From contig JBEIIL010000013.1 in assembly GCA_040380755.1 (NCBI GenBank), positions 1-42,591 of the forward strand: a stretch of 42,591 bases of DNA, given 5' to 3'. This document shows positions 27,776 through 35,122 of the stretch, in pieces (the first letter of the stretch is position 1; each line of letters opens with the position of its first letter). The notes below the pieces were generated by a model. The model worked only from the letters and a program-made list of their open reading frames with translations. It ran no database searches and had not been told where the DNA came from. The DNA comes from Alsobacter sp040380755. GTDB lineage: Bacteria > Pseudomonadota > Alphaproteobacteria > Rhizobiales > Beijerinckiaceae. The translations under genes and the position numbers were made by a program.

Positions 27776-28198
27776 ATGGCGCTCCAGCGCACGTTCTCGA
27801 TTATCAAGCCCGATGCCACCGCGCGCAACCTGACAGGCGCTGTCAACGCCGTGATCGAGGCCGCGGGCCTGCGGATCGTCGCGCAGAAGCGCATCCAGAT
27901 GACCCGCCAGCAGGCCGAGACCTTCTACGGCGTGCACCGCGAACGCCCCTTCTTTGGCGAGTTGGTTGAGTTCATGACCTCCGGCCCGGTGGTCGTGCAG
28001 GTGCTGGAAGGCGAGGACGCCATCGCCAAGTACCGCGAGGTTATGGGCGCCACCAACCCGGCCAACGCCGCGGACGGCACCATCCGCAAGCTCTTCGCCA
28101 AGTCGGTCGGCGAGAACTCGGCTCACGGTTCCGATGCGCCGGAGACGGCCGCCCTCGAGATCGCGCAGTTTTTCGCCGGCAACGAGATCGTCGGCTAA
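27776..28198 (+). CDS. ndk: Nucleoside diphosphate kinase
   Basis: A 140-residue Ndk that equilibrates nucleoside di- and triphosphates through a phosphohistidine. The active histidine is His117 in GENSAHGSD. The N-terminal RTFSIIKPDA (ATP-binding Lys11) and the GPVVVQVLEG and NPANAADGTIRKLF segments are all canonical, and length is standard. It stands alone, with its own promoter candidate upstream and a strong hairpin terminator 29 bases after the stop, so it is most likely a single-gene transcript. Confidence 0.98.
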   Translation: MALQRTFSIIKPDATARNLTGAVNAVIEAAGLRIVAQKRIQMTRQQAETFYGVHRERPFFGELVEFMTSGPVVVQVLEGEDAIAKYREVMGATNPANAADGTIRKLFAKSVGENSAHGSDAPETAALEIAQFFAGNEIVG

Positions 28199-28226
28199 AC
28201 CTTAAGCTGCGCCGCTGAGGGATCGG

Positions 28227-28252
28227 AAAAGGCGGCTCTCGGGCCGCCTTTT
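28227..28252 (+). terminator. Rho-independent terminator of ndk
   Basis: AAAAGGCGGC (28227-28236), a six-base loop, and GCCGCCTTTT (28243-28252) form a perfect ten-pair hairpin ending in a T tract, placed 29 bases after the ndk stop. The A-tract/T-tract symmetry would also allow it to act on the opposite strand. Confidence 0.88.
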
Positions 28253-28315
28253 GTCGTTGGACGGCTCGACAGTCCCGTGCGGCGTCCGCACTATCAGCCA
28301 TCCCGGAGACCTGCG

Positions 28316-30403
28316 ATGAACGCTCCTTCCCCCGTCACGCGCCGCAACAGCGTCTGCCCGCATGACTGCCCGTCGGCCTGCGCCCTCGAGGTTGAGGTGA
28401 TCGACGGCAGCCGCATCGGTCGCGTCTACGGCGCGGCCGATCAGACCTACACGGCCGGCGTGATCTGCGCCAAGGTGGCACGCTACGCCGAGCGGCTCCA
28501 CCATCCCGACCGCTTGACCCACCCGCTGAAGCGCACGGGGCCGAAGGGCTCGGGCCAATTCACCCGCATCGGCTGGGACGAGGCGCTGGATACGGTCGCA
28601 GACCAGTTTCTCGCGGCCGAACAGGATTTTGGCGCGGAAAGTGTCTGGCCGTACCACTATGCCGGCACGATGGGGCTGGTGATGCGCGACGGCATCAAGC
28701 GGCTCACCCATGCCAAGCGCTATTCGGGCTTCTATTCGACGATCTGCATCAATCTCGCCTGGCCGGGCTTTGTCGCCGGCACGGGGCGCCTGGCCGGTCC
28801 CGACCCGCGCGAGATGGCGAAGGCCGACTGTGTGGTGATCTGGGGCACCAACGCGGTTGCGACGCAGGTCAACGTGATGACGCACGCCGTGCGGGCCCGC
28901 AAGGAGCGCGGCGCCAAAATCGTCGCCGTCGACGTCTATGAGACCGCCACGGTCAAGCAGGCCGATCTCGGCCTCGTGCTCCGCCCGGGCACGGACGGGG
29001 CGCTCGCCTGCGCAGTGATGCATGTGCTGTTTCGCGAGGGGCTCGCCGACAGGGCCTATCTGGCGAGCCACACCGACTGCCCGGAGGAGCTCGAGGCGCA
29101 CCTGCGCAGCCGCACGCCCGAATGGGCCGCCGCCATCACCGGCCTGTCGGTCGACGCGATCGAGGCCTTTGCCCGCCTCGTCGGCACGACGCCGAAGACC
29201 TATTTCCGCCTCGGCTACGGCTTTTCGCGCCAGCGCAACGGCGCCGTCAACATGCATGCCGCAAGCTGCATCGGCGCCGTCACCGGCGCCTGGCAGCACG
29301 AGGGTGGCGGCGCATTCCACAACAACGGCGCGATCTACCATTGGCGCAAGACCATGATCGAGGGGCTCGACGTCGTCGATCCATCCGTGCGCCGGCTGGA
29401 TCAGTCGCAGATCGGTCGCATCCTCACCGGCGACCCCGCCGCGCTGCAGGGTGGCCCGCCGGTCAAGGCCCTGTTGGTCCAGAGCACCAATCCTGGCGCG
29501 GTTGCGCCCGAGCAGCGGCTGGTCAAGCAGGGCCTGACCCGCGAGGACCTGTTCACGGTCGTCCACGAGCAGGTGATGACCGAGACTGCCCGCCACGCCG
29601 ACATCGTCCTGCCAGCGACCATGTTCATGGAGCATGACGACCTCTACCAGGGTGGTGGGCACCAGTATCTCGCCATAGGACCGAAGCTGATCGACCCGCC
29701 GGGCGAGTGCCGCTCCAACCACGACGTCATCTGCGCGATCGCCGAGCGGGTTGGCGCCAGCCACCCTTGCTTTGCGATGACGCCACGCGACCTGATCGAC
29801 TGGACGCTGCGGCAGTCGGATTGGGGAACGCTCGACGAGCTCGAGGCCACCAAATGGATCGATGCCCAGCCCCCCTTCGCCGAGGCCCATTATGTGAAGG
29901 GCTTCGCCTGGCCGGACGGGCGTTTCCGCTTCCGCCCCGTCTGGTCCGATGTGCCGTTCGCTCACAATGGCCCGATGGGTCCGTTCGACACAATGCCGTC
30001 TTTGCCCGACCACTGGGCGGTGATCGAGGAGGCGACGCCCGAGCATCCCTTCCGGCTCGCCACCAGCCCGGCGCGGAATTTCCTCAACTCGACCTTCAAC
30101 GAGACCCCGACATCGCGGGCCCGCGAGGAGCGACCGACAGTGATGGTGCATCCGCAGGATGCCGCCCGACTGGGGATCGCCGATGGCGATGCCGTCGTGC
30201 TCGAAAACGACCGCGGCCGCGTCCAGCTCTTCGCCCGGCATTTCGCCGGGATGCAGACCGGCGTGCTGATCGCCGAATCGATCTGGCCTGACAGCGCCTA
30301 TCCGGACGGAAAGGGCATCAATCACCTCACCGGCGCGGATGCAGCAGCGCCTTTTGGCGGGGCAGCCTTTCACGATAACCGTGTTCGGCTGATCAAGCCT
30401 TGA
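28316..30403 (+). CDS. Molybdopterin (bis-MGD) oxidoreductase with N-terminal [4Fe-4S] site
   Basis: A 695-residue member of the DMSO reductase superfamily. Four cluster cysteines, Cys14, Cys18, Cys22 and Cys51, fit the C-x3-C-x3-C-x28-C [4Fe-4S] pattern. Domains follow in the usual order, with MGD-binding phrases CVVIWGTNAVATQ, LVQSTNPGAV and a C-terminal molydopterin dinucleotide-binding domain (about 585-690) containing VHPQDAARLGIADGDAVVLEN. Cys144 (STICINLAWPG) lies where the Mo-ligating residue is expected, suggesting a cysteine ligand. No twin-arginine signal is visible, so the enzyme is probably cytoplasmic. No electron-transfer subunit lies nearby. Substrate not predictable. ATG 28316 has GGAG seven bases upstream. 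Confidence 0.93.
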   Translation: MNAPSPVTRRNSVCPHDCPSACALEVEVIDGSRIGRVYGAADQTYTAGVICAKVARYAERLHHPDRLTHPLKRTGPKGSGQFTRIGWDEALDTVADQFLAAEQDFGAESVWPYHYAGTMGLVMRDGIKRLTHAKRYSGFYSTICINLAWPGFVAGTGRLAGPDPREMAKADCVVIWGTNAVATQVNVMTHAVRARKERGAKIVAVDVYETATVKQADLGLVLRPGTDGALACAVMHVLFREGLADRAYLASHTDCPEELEAHLRSRTPEWAAAITGLSVDAIEAFARLVGTTPKTYFRLGYGFSRQRNGAVNMHAASCIGAVTGAWQHEGGGAFHNNGAIYHWRKTMIEGLDVVDPSVRRLDQSQIGRILTGDPAALQGGPPVKALLVQSTNPGAVAPEQRLVKQGLTREDLFTVVHEQVMTETARHADIVLPATMFMEHDDLYQGGGHQYLAIGPKLIDPPGECRSNHDVICAIAERVGASHPCFAMTPRDLIDWTLRQSDWGTLDELEATKWIDAQPPFAEAHYVKGFAWPDGRFRFRPVWSDVPFAHNGPMGPFDTMPSLPDHWAVIEEATPEHPFRLATSPARNFLNSTFNETPTSRAREERPTVMVHPQDAARLGIADGDAVVLENDRGRVQLFARHFAGMQTGVLIAESIWPDSAYPDGKGINHLTGADAAAPFGGAAFHDNRVRLIKP

Positions 30404-30461
30404 CGTGGCCGCCACGGGGGGCAAAACCTCCCTCGGGATTCGTGGATTGAAGGATGATCTG

Positions 30462-30812
30462 ATGCGCCGCGTGGTTTCCGCCGTTCTGATGCTGTTTCTG
30501 GCCACTGCGACGGCCCATGCAGGGGCCTCGTCCTCCAATTTCGGCGAGCCTCCGGCAGACCCCAAGACCAAGTCCATGTCCAAGTATCAGGCCAAGCTGT
30601 GGGTCTTCGACCGCTGCCTGATCCAGCAGTCGCGCCTGCAGTCCAAGACCCGCGAGCAGGTTCACTCGGCCTGCAGCTGCTATTCGAGCCGCGTCGTCGA
30701 CCAGATGAACAAGACGGAGTTCGCCTTCTTCAAGGAGAAGAGCTACTTCGACGACACCACGCGCGAGAAGGGCTACAAGGCGATCGACGCCTGCAAGCTG
30801 ACGCGGCCCTGA
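30462..30812 (+). CDS. Small exported protein with conserved-looking cysteines, function unknown
   Basis: The 116-residue frame starts at ATG 30462 with AAGGA about eight bases upstream. A signal peptide (MRRVVSAVLMLFLATATAHA, cleavage after AHA) leads to a mature chain of about 96 residues, rich in Lys/Asp and with four cysteines in the DRC, HSACSC and DACKL segments. The pairing pattern suggests one or two disulfides in the periplasm. I do not recognise the family, though small 'C...CxC...C' exported proteins are common in Hyphomicrobiales. It follows the Mo oxidoreductase by 58 bases and could be co-transcribed. It converges with the DHFR-like gene, ten bases apart. Confidence 0.82.
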   Translation: MRRVVSAVLMLFLATATAHAGASSSNFGEPPADPKTKSMSKYQAKLWVFDRCLIQQSRLQSKTREQVHSACSCYSSRVVDQMNKTEFAFFKEKSYFDDTTREKGYKAIDACKLTRP

Positions 30813-30821
30813 TCCGGCCGT

Positions 30822-31379
30822 CTACCGGGTACCGGGGCGGGCCCAAAGGGTCGTCCACACATTGGCCGCAGGATCGACCCCTTGCGTCGGGCCGGGTTCC
30901 AGCCCGGCTGCGGCGAGTTGGTCCTCTGCCGTGCCGTCACCCGGAAACAGCGTCCTGCCATGGGGAATTCGCACGCCGCGGGCCCGCGTCAGCTGGAACG
31001 CGTCGTAGCCGATGCCCAGAAACAGGGCGAAGACACCCTGCCCGCCCGGTACGGCAACCCGACCGCCACTCGGAACGACTGCCGTACGAACCTCGGCCCA
31101 TGCGACACGGGCCGGATCCCACCACCAGCCGTCGGCCCGGCGCGCGAGTCCGCTCTCCGCCCGTTGCGACACGATGATCCGCAGCCGCCCGGGATTGGGG
31201 TGGGCCTCGTGCCCCAACCGGCCGAGCACGACGCAGGCCGACCGGTCCAGCTGATGCTGGAACAGCCGCCAGTCCGCGTCGTTGCGCAGCGCTGGGGGCA
31301 TGCGACCCTGGGCGTCCGCGATCATGTCATCGTCCCCGACGATCGCATGGCCGGTGATCGTCCACGCAGGGCTGTTCAC
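30822..31379 (-). CDS. DHFR/RibD-like reductase-fold protein
   Basis: The 185-residue product resembles the dihydrofolate-reductase fold: an N-terminal strand with AIVGDDDMIADAQGRMP, ADWRLFQHQLDRSACVVLGR as the NADPH-side helix and strand, RLRIIVSQR, then VPGGQGVFALFLGIGYDAF matching the late GG...(Y/F) nucleotide motif, and GRTLFPG near the end. Whether it reduces folate is doubtful: the folate-pocket Asp/Glu cannot be aligned with certainty, and such paralogs usually have no known reaction. It starts at GTG 31379 with GAGAGGA upstream and is divergent from xth across 95 bases. Confidence 0.7.
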   Translation of the reverse strand: MNSPAWTITGHAIVGDDDMIADAQGRMPPALRNDADWRLFQHQLDRSACVVLGRLGHEAHPNPGRLRIIVSQRAESGLARRADGWWWDPARVAWAEVRTAVVPSGGRVAVPGGQGVFALFLGIGYDAFQLTRARGVRIPHGRTLFPGDGTAEDQLAAAGLEPGPTQGVDPAANVWTTLWARPGTR

Positions 31380-31474
31380 GTCATCGTCCTCTCGGTCCGT
31401 GCGCCGCCGTTCCGGCGCCAGGTGGGAACCGTCTGCAAAACCGCTATAGTCCGCCCGTCTGTCCGGAGCCAGCC

Positions 31475-32257
31475 ATGCGCATTGCCACCTGGAACGTCAA
31501 TTCCCTGCGCCAGAGGCTGGGCCATCTCGAAACCTGGCTGCGCCAGGCCGAGCCCGACGTGGTTTGTCTGCAGGAGATCAAGTGCGTCAACGAGGCCTTC
31601 CCCATGGCCGAGATCGAGGCGATGGGTTACAATGTCGCAGTCCATGGGCAGAAGACCTTCAACGGCGTGGCAATCCTGTCAAGGCGCCCGTTCGACGAGG
31701 TCGCCCGCGGCCTTCCAGGCGACCCGGAGGATGTCCAGGCCCGCTATATCGAGGCCGTGATCCCGAACGGCACGGGAATCGTCCGCGTCGCCTCCATCTA
31801 TCTGCCCAATGGCAATCCGGTCGGAACCGAGAAATACCCCTACAAGCTCGGGTGGATGGAGCGGCTGGCCACCCATGTCCGCGCGCTGCTGGCACTTGAG
31901 GAACCTCTCGTGCTCGCCGGCGACTACAATGTCATCCCGACCGCCCGCGACGTGCATGAGCCGGAGCTGTGGGCCGGCGACGCGCTGTTCCTGCCGCAGA
32001 CCCGGGCCCGGTTCCAAATCCTCGTCAATCTCGGACTGGTCGACGCTCTGCGCGCCTGCACGGATTCCGACGGGCTCTACAGCTTCTGGGACTACCAGGC
32101 CGGGGCCTGGCAGAAGAACAACGGCATCCGGATCGACCATCTGCTGCTGTCGCCCCAGGCGGCAGACCGGCTGGCGTCCTGCACCATCGACGCGCTGACG
32201 CGTGCCTGGGAGAAGCCGTCCGATCACGTCCCCGTCAGGCTCGACCTGCGCGACTGA
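31475..32257 (+). CDS. xth: Exodeoxyribonuclease III (AP endonuclease)
   Basis: A 260-residue enzyme of the EEP superfamily that cleaves at abasic sites and has 3'-exonuclease/phosphatase activity in base-excision repair. Catalytic motifs are all visible: Asn7 in TWNVNS, Glu34 in CLQEIK, the LAGDYNVIP Asp/Asn pair, RIDHLLLS, and the terminal SDHVPVRLDL. Length is standard. Start ATG 31475 is family-typical. It stands between the divergent DHFR-like gene and the convergent exoR homologue. Confidence 0.97.
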   Translation: MRIATWNVNSLRQRLGHLETWLRQAEPDVVCLQEIKCVNEAFPMAEIEAMGYNVAVHGQKTFNGVAILSRRPFDEVARGLPGDPEDVQARYIEAVIPNGTGIVRVASIYLPNGNPVGTEKYPYKLGWMERLATHVRALLALEEPLVLAGDYNVIPTARDVHEPELWAGDALFLPQTRARFQILVNLGLVDALRACTDSDGLYSFWDYQAGAWQKNNGIRIDHLLLSPQAADRLASCTIDALTRAWEKPSDHVPVRLDLRD

Positions 32258-32270
32258 CCCGGCGGACGAT

Positions 32271-32290
32271 CCAGGGCCGCACCCTGGTTG
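32271..32290. terminator. Possible bidirectional terminator between xth and exoR
   Basis: CCAGGG (32271-32276), a five-base loop, and CCCTGG (32282-32287) followed by TTG form a six-pair hairpin 13 bases after the xth stop in a convergent gap. The T tract is short, so the assignment is tentative. Confidence 0.35.
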
Positions 32291-32317
32291 TCGCGCGGAT
32301 CGGCCAGTGGCCGGATA

Positions 32318-33142
32318 TCAGGGCCGCCGGCGGTTCTGCTGCTCGAGATAGACAAGGGCGGCTTGCCGGTCAGTGTCGGCCGCGGCCGTGAAGGCCTTGT
32401 CGTGCAGATCGATCACCCAGGCATCGCGGCCGGGCGTCGCCGCATCCCGGGCCATGGTCAGCCACATCAGCCCGCGGGCGCGTTGCCGGGGGCCGCCTTC
32501 GCCGGTGAAGAGAAGGTGGCCGAGCAGGGCCTGCGACGCCACATGGCCCTTTTCCGCCGCCAGGTTCAGCCACCGCATCGCCTGGCGGGGGTCCTTGCCG
32601 CCGCCGACGCCATCGAGATGCATCCGCGCCAGGCTGTACTGGGCGTCAGGATCTCCAAAATAGGACGCGGCGTACTGGAACATCTCCCGTGCGCGGCCAC
32701 CGTTGCGCTTCACATACGTGTTGGGAATGCCGTCGAGATAGTAGGATCCAAGCGCCACGAAGGCGCTGGCGACGAAGCGCGCATTGGATGAATCAGACGC
32801 TTCATCAGCGTGTTCGTCGCAAATCTTCGTAAAATGCTCGAAGGCTTTGAGATCGTCCTGCGGAACCCCGTCCCCATCCGCAAACATCCGGCCGAGTTTC
32901 CAGCGCGCCAGCGCGTGGCCCTGCTGCGCGGCGTATTCCAGGGCCTTTACGGCGCCAGCCTTGTCGCCGGCATTGTAGCCCTGGATGCCAGCCCGAAAGG
33001 CGTCGCGGGTCGTCTTGAACGCCTCGAGCGGAATCGCGGCGGTCACCGGCGCCTGTTTGGCGTCAAGCGCGAAGCCGGGAGAGACGGCGAGCGCGACCCC
33101 GGCACAGACGACACTGGAACTCAGTACGTTACGAAGCAACAT
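32318..33142 (-). CDS. exoR: ExoR-like periplasmic Sel1-repeat regulator
   Basis: A 274-residue exported protein with a signal peptide (MLLRNVLSSSVVCAGVALAV..., cleavage near GFALD) and several Sel1/TPR-like repeats (about 65-110, 165-240). The phrase order KALEYAAQQGHALARWKLGR, MFADGDGVPQDDLKAFEHF, VALGSYYLDGIPN, and AMRWLNLAAEKGHVASQALLG closely follows rhizobial ExoR, and the length is similar. In Sinorhizobium and Agrobacterium ExoR binds the sensor ExoS (ChvG) in the periplasm and represses the ExoS-ChvI two-component switch, which controls exopolysaccharide, motility and acid/invasion responses. The same role here is inference from similarity; exoS-chvI are not in the window. Start ATG 33142 is chosen because it opens the signal peptide. 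Confidence 0.87.
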   Translation of the reverse strand: MLLRNVLSSSVVCAGVALAVSPGFALDAKQAPVTAAIPLEAFKTTRDAFRAGIQGYNAGDKAGAVKALEYAAQQGHALARWKLGRMFADGDGVPQDDLKAFEHFTKICDEHADEASDSSNARFVASAFVALGSYYLDGIPNTYVKRNGGRAREMFQYAASYFGDPDAQYSLARMHLDGVGGGKDPRQAMRWLNLAAEKGHVASQALLGHLLFTGEGGPRQRARGLMWLTMARDAATPGRDAWVIDLHDKAFTAAADTDRQAALVYLEQQNRRRP

Positions 33143-33704
33143 GGTTGCGCTTTTCGCCCAGAGCGCCGGCAAAAGCCGCGCCAATTCGATATGATCCGGC
33201 CCGACGCGGCATGGATCGCGATCTACCGGTGGTCTCGCGCCCCATCCGGACCTTTTTGCGGCATGAAGTGGACGGTCCCGGTGCATCTGCGGCCATCACT
33301 GCGGCACGGCGCGTGCCGATCGTAGAGGTCCGCTCCGCAAGACCATGCAAGGCCGTCAGCGTCACGTTCAGGTCCCCGTCGTTTGCACCGGCGTGGGCAG
33401 CGCGGACAACGACAGTCCACACCATCACAGGTGACTGGTTCCTTGATCCCGATCAGCCCGCCGCACCCTGGTTAACGCCAGCTCGACGCGGAATTCCGGA
33501 ACAGGTTCAAGGGATTGAACGACACGGACAGTCGTAGCGATTTGTGGCGGCTTCGCGGCACGCGGCAGGCGTAGCCTCGACCGGAGCGAAGTTCCCCGGC
33601 GTGTTGCACGACCGCAACAATGGCGACGGCCGGCAAAGCGATGCACAGACCGACCCGGCAGTTTGCAGTTGCAACTCATTTGCAACTGATGCAGGGTCCG
33701 GCCC
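33143..33704. other. Long exoR-mntH intergenic region
   Basis: About 560 bases between divergent exoR and mntH with no gene I can support. Frames of 90-130 codons exist on both strands but have low-complexity Arg/Ala/Pro content, no ribosome binding sites and no family resemblance. The right end holds the mntH operator. A second, weaker inverted repeat, TGTTGC-N6-GCAACA, lies at 33602-33619. Promoters for both genes must lie here, but I see no convincing -35/-10 pair. A small RNA cannot be excluded. Confidence 0.6.
33666..33688 (+). promoter_or_regulatory. Mur/Fur-type operator before mntH
   Basis: A perfect inverted repeat, CAGTTGCAA-N5-TTGCAACTG, with its right end 16 bases before the mntH ATG. 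Its TTGCAA-rich palindrome resembles operators of the alphaproteobacterial Fur-family regulator Mur, which represses manganese uptake genes when Mn2+ is sufficient. Position and downstream gene both fit; binding itself is inferred. Confidence 0.8.
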
Positions 33705-35051
33705 ATGCTGCCCCATCAGGACGCTCCGGGAACGAACTGGCGACGCGCGCGCGGCGAGGCCTCGCTGGCGGACATGCACGCCACCATCGCGGTACGCCGC
33801 ACGGGCCCGCCCTGGCGGCGAATGGTCTCGTTTCTGGGGCCAGGATATCTTGTTGCGGTCGGCTACATGGATCCGGGCAACTGGGCCACGGCCCTCGCCG
33901 GCGGTTCGAAGTTCGGCTACGCGCTCCTGGCCGTGGCGCTGATCTCCAACATCATGGCGATCGTGCTGCAGGCCCTCACCGCCAGGCTGGCGATCGGGTC
34001 TGGCCGCGACCTTGCGCAGGCCTGCCGCGATGCCTATCCGCGTCCCGTCGCGCTCGTGCTGTGGGCGCTGGCCGAACTCGCCATTGTCGCCACCGACCTT
34101 GCCGAGGTGATCGGCACGGCGATCGGCCTCAACCTGCTGTTCGGGATCCCGCTCGAGATCGGCGTCATCATCACCGCCCTCGACGTATTCCTCATCCTCT
34201 ACCTTCAGCGCGTCGGGTTCCGCGCGATCGAGGCCGTGATCATCGCCGTCCTCGGCCTCATTGCCGTCTGCTTCGGCCTGCAGATCATCATGGCCGATCC
34301 CGACTGGGGGGCCGTGCTGCGCGGCTTCGCCCCGACGACCGAGATCCTGCGCAACCCCGACATGCTCTATCTCGCGCTCGGCATCCTCGGTGCGACGGTG
34401 ATGCCGCACAACCTCTACTTGCATTCGGGGATCGTCCAGACCCGCGCCTACGGTCCGTCGCTGGCCGAGAAGCGCGAGGCCCTGCGCTTTGCCACCATCG
34501 ATTCGACGCTCGCGCTGATGTTCGCGCTGACCATCAATGCGTCGATCCTGATCCTCGCCGCCGCAACCTTCAACAAGACCGGGCGAACGGGAGTCGCCGA
34601 ACTCGGCGAGGCGCATGCCCTGCTGGCGCCGCTGCTGGGCAGCACGTTGGCCCCGACCCTCTTCGCCATGGCGCTGATCGGCTGCGGGCTGAACTCGACC
34701 GTCACCGCGACGCTGGCCGGCCAGATCGTCATGGAGGGCTTCCTCTCCTTCAAGATCGCCCCGTGGATGCGCCGCCTGATCACGCGAGCCATCGCGATCG
34801 TGCCCGCTGCTGTCGTCACAATCGCGTATGGCGAGGCCGGAACCGGCAGGCTCCTGATCCTGTCGCAGGTGGTCCTAAGCCTTCAGCTCCCCTTTGCGGT
34901 GGTTCCGCTGGTGTGGATGACCGCATCGCGCTCCAAGCTCGGGCCGATGGTGGCGCCGCGCTGGCTCAGCATCTTTGCGGGCATCATCGCCGCGGTCATC
35001 ATTGCGCTGAACACGAAGCTGATCATCGATTTCATCTCAGGGGCCTTCTAG
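33705..35051 (+). CDS. mntH: NRAMP-family Mn2+ transporter
   Basis: A 448-residue proton-coupled divalent metal transporter with about eleven membrane spans. The substrate-site residues are present: DPGNWAT with Asp56 and Asn59 in helix 1, and the ATVMPHNLYLHS motif with Met232 in helix 6, which favours soft transition metals such as Mn2+ over Mg2+/Ca2+. The start is ATG 33705; the N-terminus may be slightly shorter at internal Met24. A perfect inverted repeat of Mur-box type lies just upstream, so repression by manganese is likely. The recG frame stays open right through this gene in another frame, which is a GC effect. Confidence 0.95.
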   Translation: MLPHQDAPGTNWRRARGEASLADMHATIAVRRTGPPWRRMVSFLGPGYLVAVGYMDPGNWATALAGGSKFGYALLAVALISNIMAIVLQALTARLAIGSGRDLAQACRDAYPRPVALVLWALAELAIVATDLAEVIGTAIGLNLLFGIPLEIGVIITALDVFLILYLQRVGFRAIEAVIIAVLGLIAVCFGLQIIMADPDWGAVLRGFAPTTEILRNPDMLYLALGILGATVMPHNLYLHSGIVQTRAYGPSLAEKREALRFATIDSTLALMFALTINASILILAAATFNKTGRTGVAELGEAHALLAPLLGSTLAPTLFAMALIGCGLNSTVTATLAGQIVMEGFLSFKIAPWMRRLITRAIAIVPAAVVTIAYGEAGTGRLLILSQVVLSLQLPFAVVPLVWMTASRSKLGPMVAPRWLSIFAGIIAAVIIALNTKLIIDFISGAF

Positions 35052-35122
35052 GGCGCAGCGCGGCGGAGCAGGCTAGACTGGCCCAGTCCGCGATTCCGGC
35101 CGCGGTCCTCTTTGGTTCCGTC

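Noticed and set aside
33143..33537. ORFs of 90-130 codons on both strands in the exoR-mntH spacer
   Set aside because: Low-complexity composition, no ribosome binding sites, overlapping in several frames, and no resemblance to known families.
33620..35122. Open frame continuing about 500 codons upstream of recG, through mntH, suggesting a 1200-residue fusion protein
   Set aside because: The upstream part is an out-of-frame reading of mntH, rich in Arg/Ala/Pro and without domains. The mntH frame is the real one there; long shadow frames are expected at this GC content.
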